From an uncultured Bacteroidales bacterium (lineage in GTDB: Bacteria; Bacteroidota; Bacteroidia; Bacteroidales; UBA932): a DNA stretch of 9,449 nt. A program made the position numbers and the translations under genes. The first letter of the stretch is position 1. Each line of letters starts with the position of its first letter. Under the pieces are notes generated by a model. It searched no databases. It was not told the DNA's origin and worked only from the letters and a program-made list of their open reading frames with translations. This document shows positions 6,890 to 9,449 of the stretch, one piece after another. Where the stretch lies: contig CABTXO010000043.1 in NCBI GenBank assembly GCA_902488725.1, forward strand, positions 1-9,449, read 5' to 3'.

Positions 6890-9449
6890 ATGACGCGTAA
6901 ACACGAGATGCACATCCTGCTGGGATATTGCCTGACAACCGGACTTCTCGCCGTCTCCGCAGTGGCGTACGCACAAAACAACGCCACCGTCCGGGAGGTG
7001 AAGATGACGATGAAAACATATCAGTTCTCCGATCCGGACCCGGTGGCAGCCCCTTCCAGCAGCATCTATCCGTATTTCCGTTTCGACGGCTACGAAGCCG
7101 AGGGGACGGACCGGGAGTGGACGATGGTGGAAATGGAAAACGACTACATCAAAGTCACCATTGCTCCTGAAATCGGGGGCAAGGTATGGGGAGCCATTGA
7201 AAAATCCACGAGGAACCCTTTCATTTACTATAACCACGTGGTCAAATTCCGGGACATTTCCATGCGCGGCCCCTGGACTTCGGGCGGCGTGGAATTCAAT
7301 TTCGGGTTGATCGGGCACGTCCCGACGACGGCCACGCCGGTCGACTACGTGCTGCGTGAAAACGAGGACGGAAGCGCGAGCTGCTTCGTGGGGGCCCTGG
7401 AATTGATGACGGGCACCCGCTGGACGGTGGAGATCAACCTTCCGAAAGACAAGGCCTATTTCACCACGCAGGCCAGCTGGGAGAACAGTTCGGGACTCGG
7501 GCAGCCCTTCTACAGCTGGTCGAACGCGGCCTACCACGAGGGAAAAGACATGGAGATGATCTTTCCGGGCAGCGCCTACATCGGCCACGGCGGGGATGCG
7601 CACCCGTATCCAAAGGATGCCGAGGGCCGGGATCTTTCCTGGTACCGGAACAACGCCTTCGGGGGCTCGAAGTCCTACCATGTGCTGGGAAGCTATGCCG
7701 ATTTCTATGGGGCCTATCTGCACGACCGGGACTACGGGTCGGCGCACTACGTCCCCTATGAAGAAAAACTGGGGAGAAAGATATTCATCTGGGGGCTGTC
7801 GGAATCCAGCATGATCTGGAAAGATCTGCTGACCGACGATGACGGACAGTATGTGGAACTGCAGTCCGGAAGGCTGTTCAACCAGCCGGGCACCGCCAGC
7901 GCCCGCACCCCTTTCAAGCATCCGCAATTCGCCCCGTACGGATCCGAGACCTGGAAAGAGTACTGGGCGCCCGTAAAAGGCACGGGCGGCATCACCAAGA
8001 TGAATCCGCTGGGGACGCTCCATCTGAGCCGGGAGGGGGAAAAACTGACCGTCTCCTTCTGCCCGCTGCAGCGGGTGCAGGAGCCGATCGAGATACGGTC
8101 AGCCGGGAAGACCGTCTATTCGGGCATCCTGGATCTGGATGTGCTGGAGACCTGGAGCGTAGAGCAGGATCTGCCGGCTGCCGAGCTGGAAGACCTGTCG
8201 GTGGAGATCGGGGCGCACCGCTTGGTCTATGACCCGCGGACGGACGGGACGCCCGTCGAGCGGCCGCTGACGCTGCCGGACGACTTCGACTGGAACAGCG
8301 TCTACGGGCTATATGTGCAAGGGGAACAGTGGCTGAACCAGAAGCAGCTCGACAAAGCTGCGGACTGCCTGGCGCGTTCCCTCGAAAAGGATCCCGACTT
8401 CCTTCCCTCCCTGCGCTGCATGGGACTGCTTTGTCTCCGCCGCGGCGACAATGAAGAAGCCTTGTCCTACTGCAAGCGGGCACTCCGCCTGGACACGTAC
8501 GACGGATCCTCCAACTATCTTTATGCGACGGCACAGTTCCGGCTGGGAAAAATGCTGGATGCCAAGGAGGGTTTCTCGCTGGCCTGCTGCTCCGCTGCGG
8601 ACCGGGGAGCCGCCTTGATCGGCTTGGGGCAATGCTGCTTCCTGGAAGGCAACTTCGAAAAGGCAGAATCCTGCTGGCGGGAAAGTCTTTCCTGCGACAG
8701 CAGGAAAGTTTTCCCGAAAGACCTGTTGATCTGTCTCTATCGCATTACCGGCCAAACAAAAAAAGCGGAAATCGAAATCGATGCCGTTCTCGACAGGCAT
8801 CCTCTGGATCATTTCGCAGCATTTGAGAAATACCTGCTCTCGCACAGCGACCGTGACAAGTCCGCATTTCAGCAGACAATCCAAAACGAACTGCCGCATG
8901 AGAACTATCTGGAAATCGCGGAACATTACGCGACGCTGCAGCGTTGGAACGATGTCGAAGAGGTGCTGGGGCTGGCCCCGGACCATCCGCTGATCGAGTA
9001 CCATCGGGCCTACTGTCTGCACAGACTCGGCCAGGAAGCCCCGGCGGCCAGGCACCTTGAGATTGCGGAAGCGGCATCCCCGGCTTTCGTATTCCCCCAC
9101 CGCCTGCAGACATTGACCTGCCTGGAATGGGCATCAACGCAGCATCCTTCCTGGAAAAACAAGTACTACAGCGCGCTGCTGAAAGCTTCACTGGGTAAGA
9201 GACAGGAGGCCGTCGCATTGCTGGATGCCTGCGGAGAAGCGGATTTCGCACCCTTGTTCGTGGTGCGGGCCCGGATGAAACAGGGAGAAGACCGGCTGCG
9301 AGATCTGCTGGCGGCGGAAAAGCTCGCCCCTGCAGACTGGCGCATCGGGAAGGAGCACATCGCGCACTATCAGCGCAACGGGCGGCTGGAAAACGCCCTG
9401 GCAGTTGCTGACAGGAATTACAGAAGCGACCCGGGGAACGACAAGGACG
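6890..9449 (+). CDS. Exported DUF5107 protein with C-terminal TPR array, 3' end cut off by window
   Basis: At least 853 residues are open to the window end. A signal peptide covers residues 1-28 (hydrophobic LLGYCLTTGLLAVSAVAYA, cleaved before Gln29); the Met at residue 7 is an alternative start. Residues about 50-360 form the DUF5107 domain, a beta-sandwich of the galactose-mutarotase-like type. It shows MENDYIKVTIAPEIGGKVWG, GGVEFNFG (Glu135), PGSAYIGHGGDAHPYP (226-241; His233, Asp236, His238) and GQYVELQSGRLFNQ (Glu323). These polar clusters are where a sugar-binding or catalytic site would be expected. A linking beta region follows, to about 460. From about 470 onward helical repeats match the TPR pattern, for example LDKAADCLARSLEKDPDF and NEEALSYCKRALRLD, and run to the window edge. 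The ATG is 1 base after the GH123-like stop, implying translational coupling. DUF5107 has no function that I can name with confidence; a glycan-related role is inferred from fold and neighbours. Confidence 0.87.
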   Translation, partial: MTRKHEMHILLGYCLTTGLLAVSAVAYAQNNATVREVKMTMKTYQFSDPDPVAAPSSSIYPYFRFDGYEAEGTDREWTMVEMENDYIKVTIAPEIGGKVWGAIEKSTRNPFIYYNHVVKFRDISMRGPWTSGGVEFNFGLIGHVPTTATPVDYVLRENEDGSASCFVGALELMTGTRWTVEINLPKDKAYFTTQASWENSSGLGQPFYSWSNAAYHEGKDMEMIFPGSAYIGHGGDAHPYPKDAEGRDLSWYRNNAFGGSKSYHVLGSYADFYGAYLHDRDYGSAHYVPYEEKLGRKIFIWGLSESSMIWKDLLTDDDGQYVELQSGRLFNQPGTASARTPFKHPQFAPYGSETWKEYWAPVKGTGGITKMNPLGTLHLSREGEKLTVSFCPLQRVQEPIEIRSAGKTVYSGILDLDVLETWSVEQDLPAAELEDLSVEIGAHRLVYDPRTDGTPVERPLTLPDDFDWNSVYGLYVQGEQWLNQKQLDKAADCLARSLEKDPDFLPSLRCMGLLCLRRGDNEEALSYCKRALRLDTYDGSSNYLYATAQFRLGKMLDAKEGFSLACCSAADRGAALIGLGQCCFLEGNFEKAESCWRESLSCDSRKVFPKDLLICLYRITGQTKKAEIEIDAVLDRHPLDHFAAFEKYLLSHSDRDKSAFQQTIQNELPHENYLEIAEHYATLQRWNDVEEVLGLAPDHPLIEYHRAYCLHRLGQEAPAARHLEIAEAASPAFVFPHRLQTLTCLEWASTQHPSWKNKYYSALLKASLGKRQEAVALLDACGEADFAPLFVVRARMKQGEDRLRDLLAAEKLAPADWRIGKEHIAHYQRNGRLENALAVADRNYRSDPGNDKD

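Noticed and set aside
6716..8023. Open frame of 435 codons on the minus strand
   Set aside because: It is antisense to the GH123-like 3' end and the DUF5107 domain, which have clear motifs on the + strand. It has no recognisable domain.

Overview
The window reads as a chromosomal piece from a fairly GC-rich member of the Bacteroidota, probably a Bacteroidales-type gut or rumen anaerobe. Three things support this: signal peptides cleaved before Gln, a promoter of the TTG ... TAnnTTTG type at about 1459-1487, and the gene families present (biotin-dependent Na+-pumping decarboxylase, a FecI-like ECF sigma factor, CE15, a GH123-like/DUF4091 protein, and DUF5107 with TPRs). The assignment is inference, because no rRNA or other taxonomic marker is present. 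All recognisable genes lie on the + strand.

Region 1 (1-1417) is core energy metabolism. It holds the end of a biotin carboxyl carrier protein and, 4 bases later, a complete OadB-type beta subunit. Together they are two parts of a membrane decarboxylase (methylmalonyl-CoA, oxaloacetate or a similar acyl substrate) that couples decarboxylation to Na+ export.

Region 2 (about 1418-1985) holds a Bacteroidota-type promoter and a shortened ECF sigma factor. Sigma region 2 is intact but region 4 is missing. The reading frame runs in frame into about 19 residues that look like the start of a FecR-type anti-sigma factor, then stops. This looks like the scar of a sigma/anti-sigma pair such as those that normally control a glycan-utilisation locus.

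Region 3 (1987-9449) is an exported glycan-degradation cluster. Its order is a CE15 glucuronoyl esterase-like enzyme, a 243-base gap with fragments of two further carbohydrate-active genes, a Tat-exported metallophosphoesterase, a GH123-like/DUF4091 glycosidase with an inserted carbohydrate-binding-like domain, and a large DUF5107-TPR protein cut by the window end. The last three are tightly spaced (33 bases, then 1 base) and probably form one transcript. The natural substrate is not shown. CE15 points to glucuronoyl esters of lignin-linked xylan, and the GH123-like protein to a hexosaminide or other glycan. No SusC/SusD pair is visible.

The main surprise is decay between intact enzymes: a sigma/FecR scar, a CE15 that appears to read through its original stop, and two carbohydrate-active gene stubs, all between position 1539 and 3484. 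I found no RNA genes, CRISPR arrays, insertion sequences or integrases.
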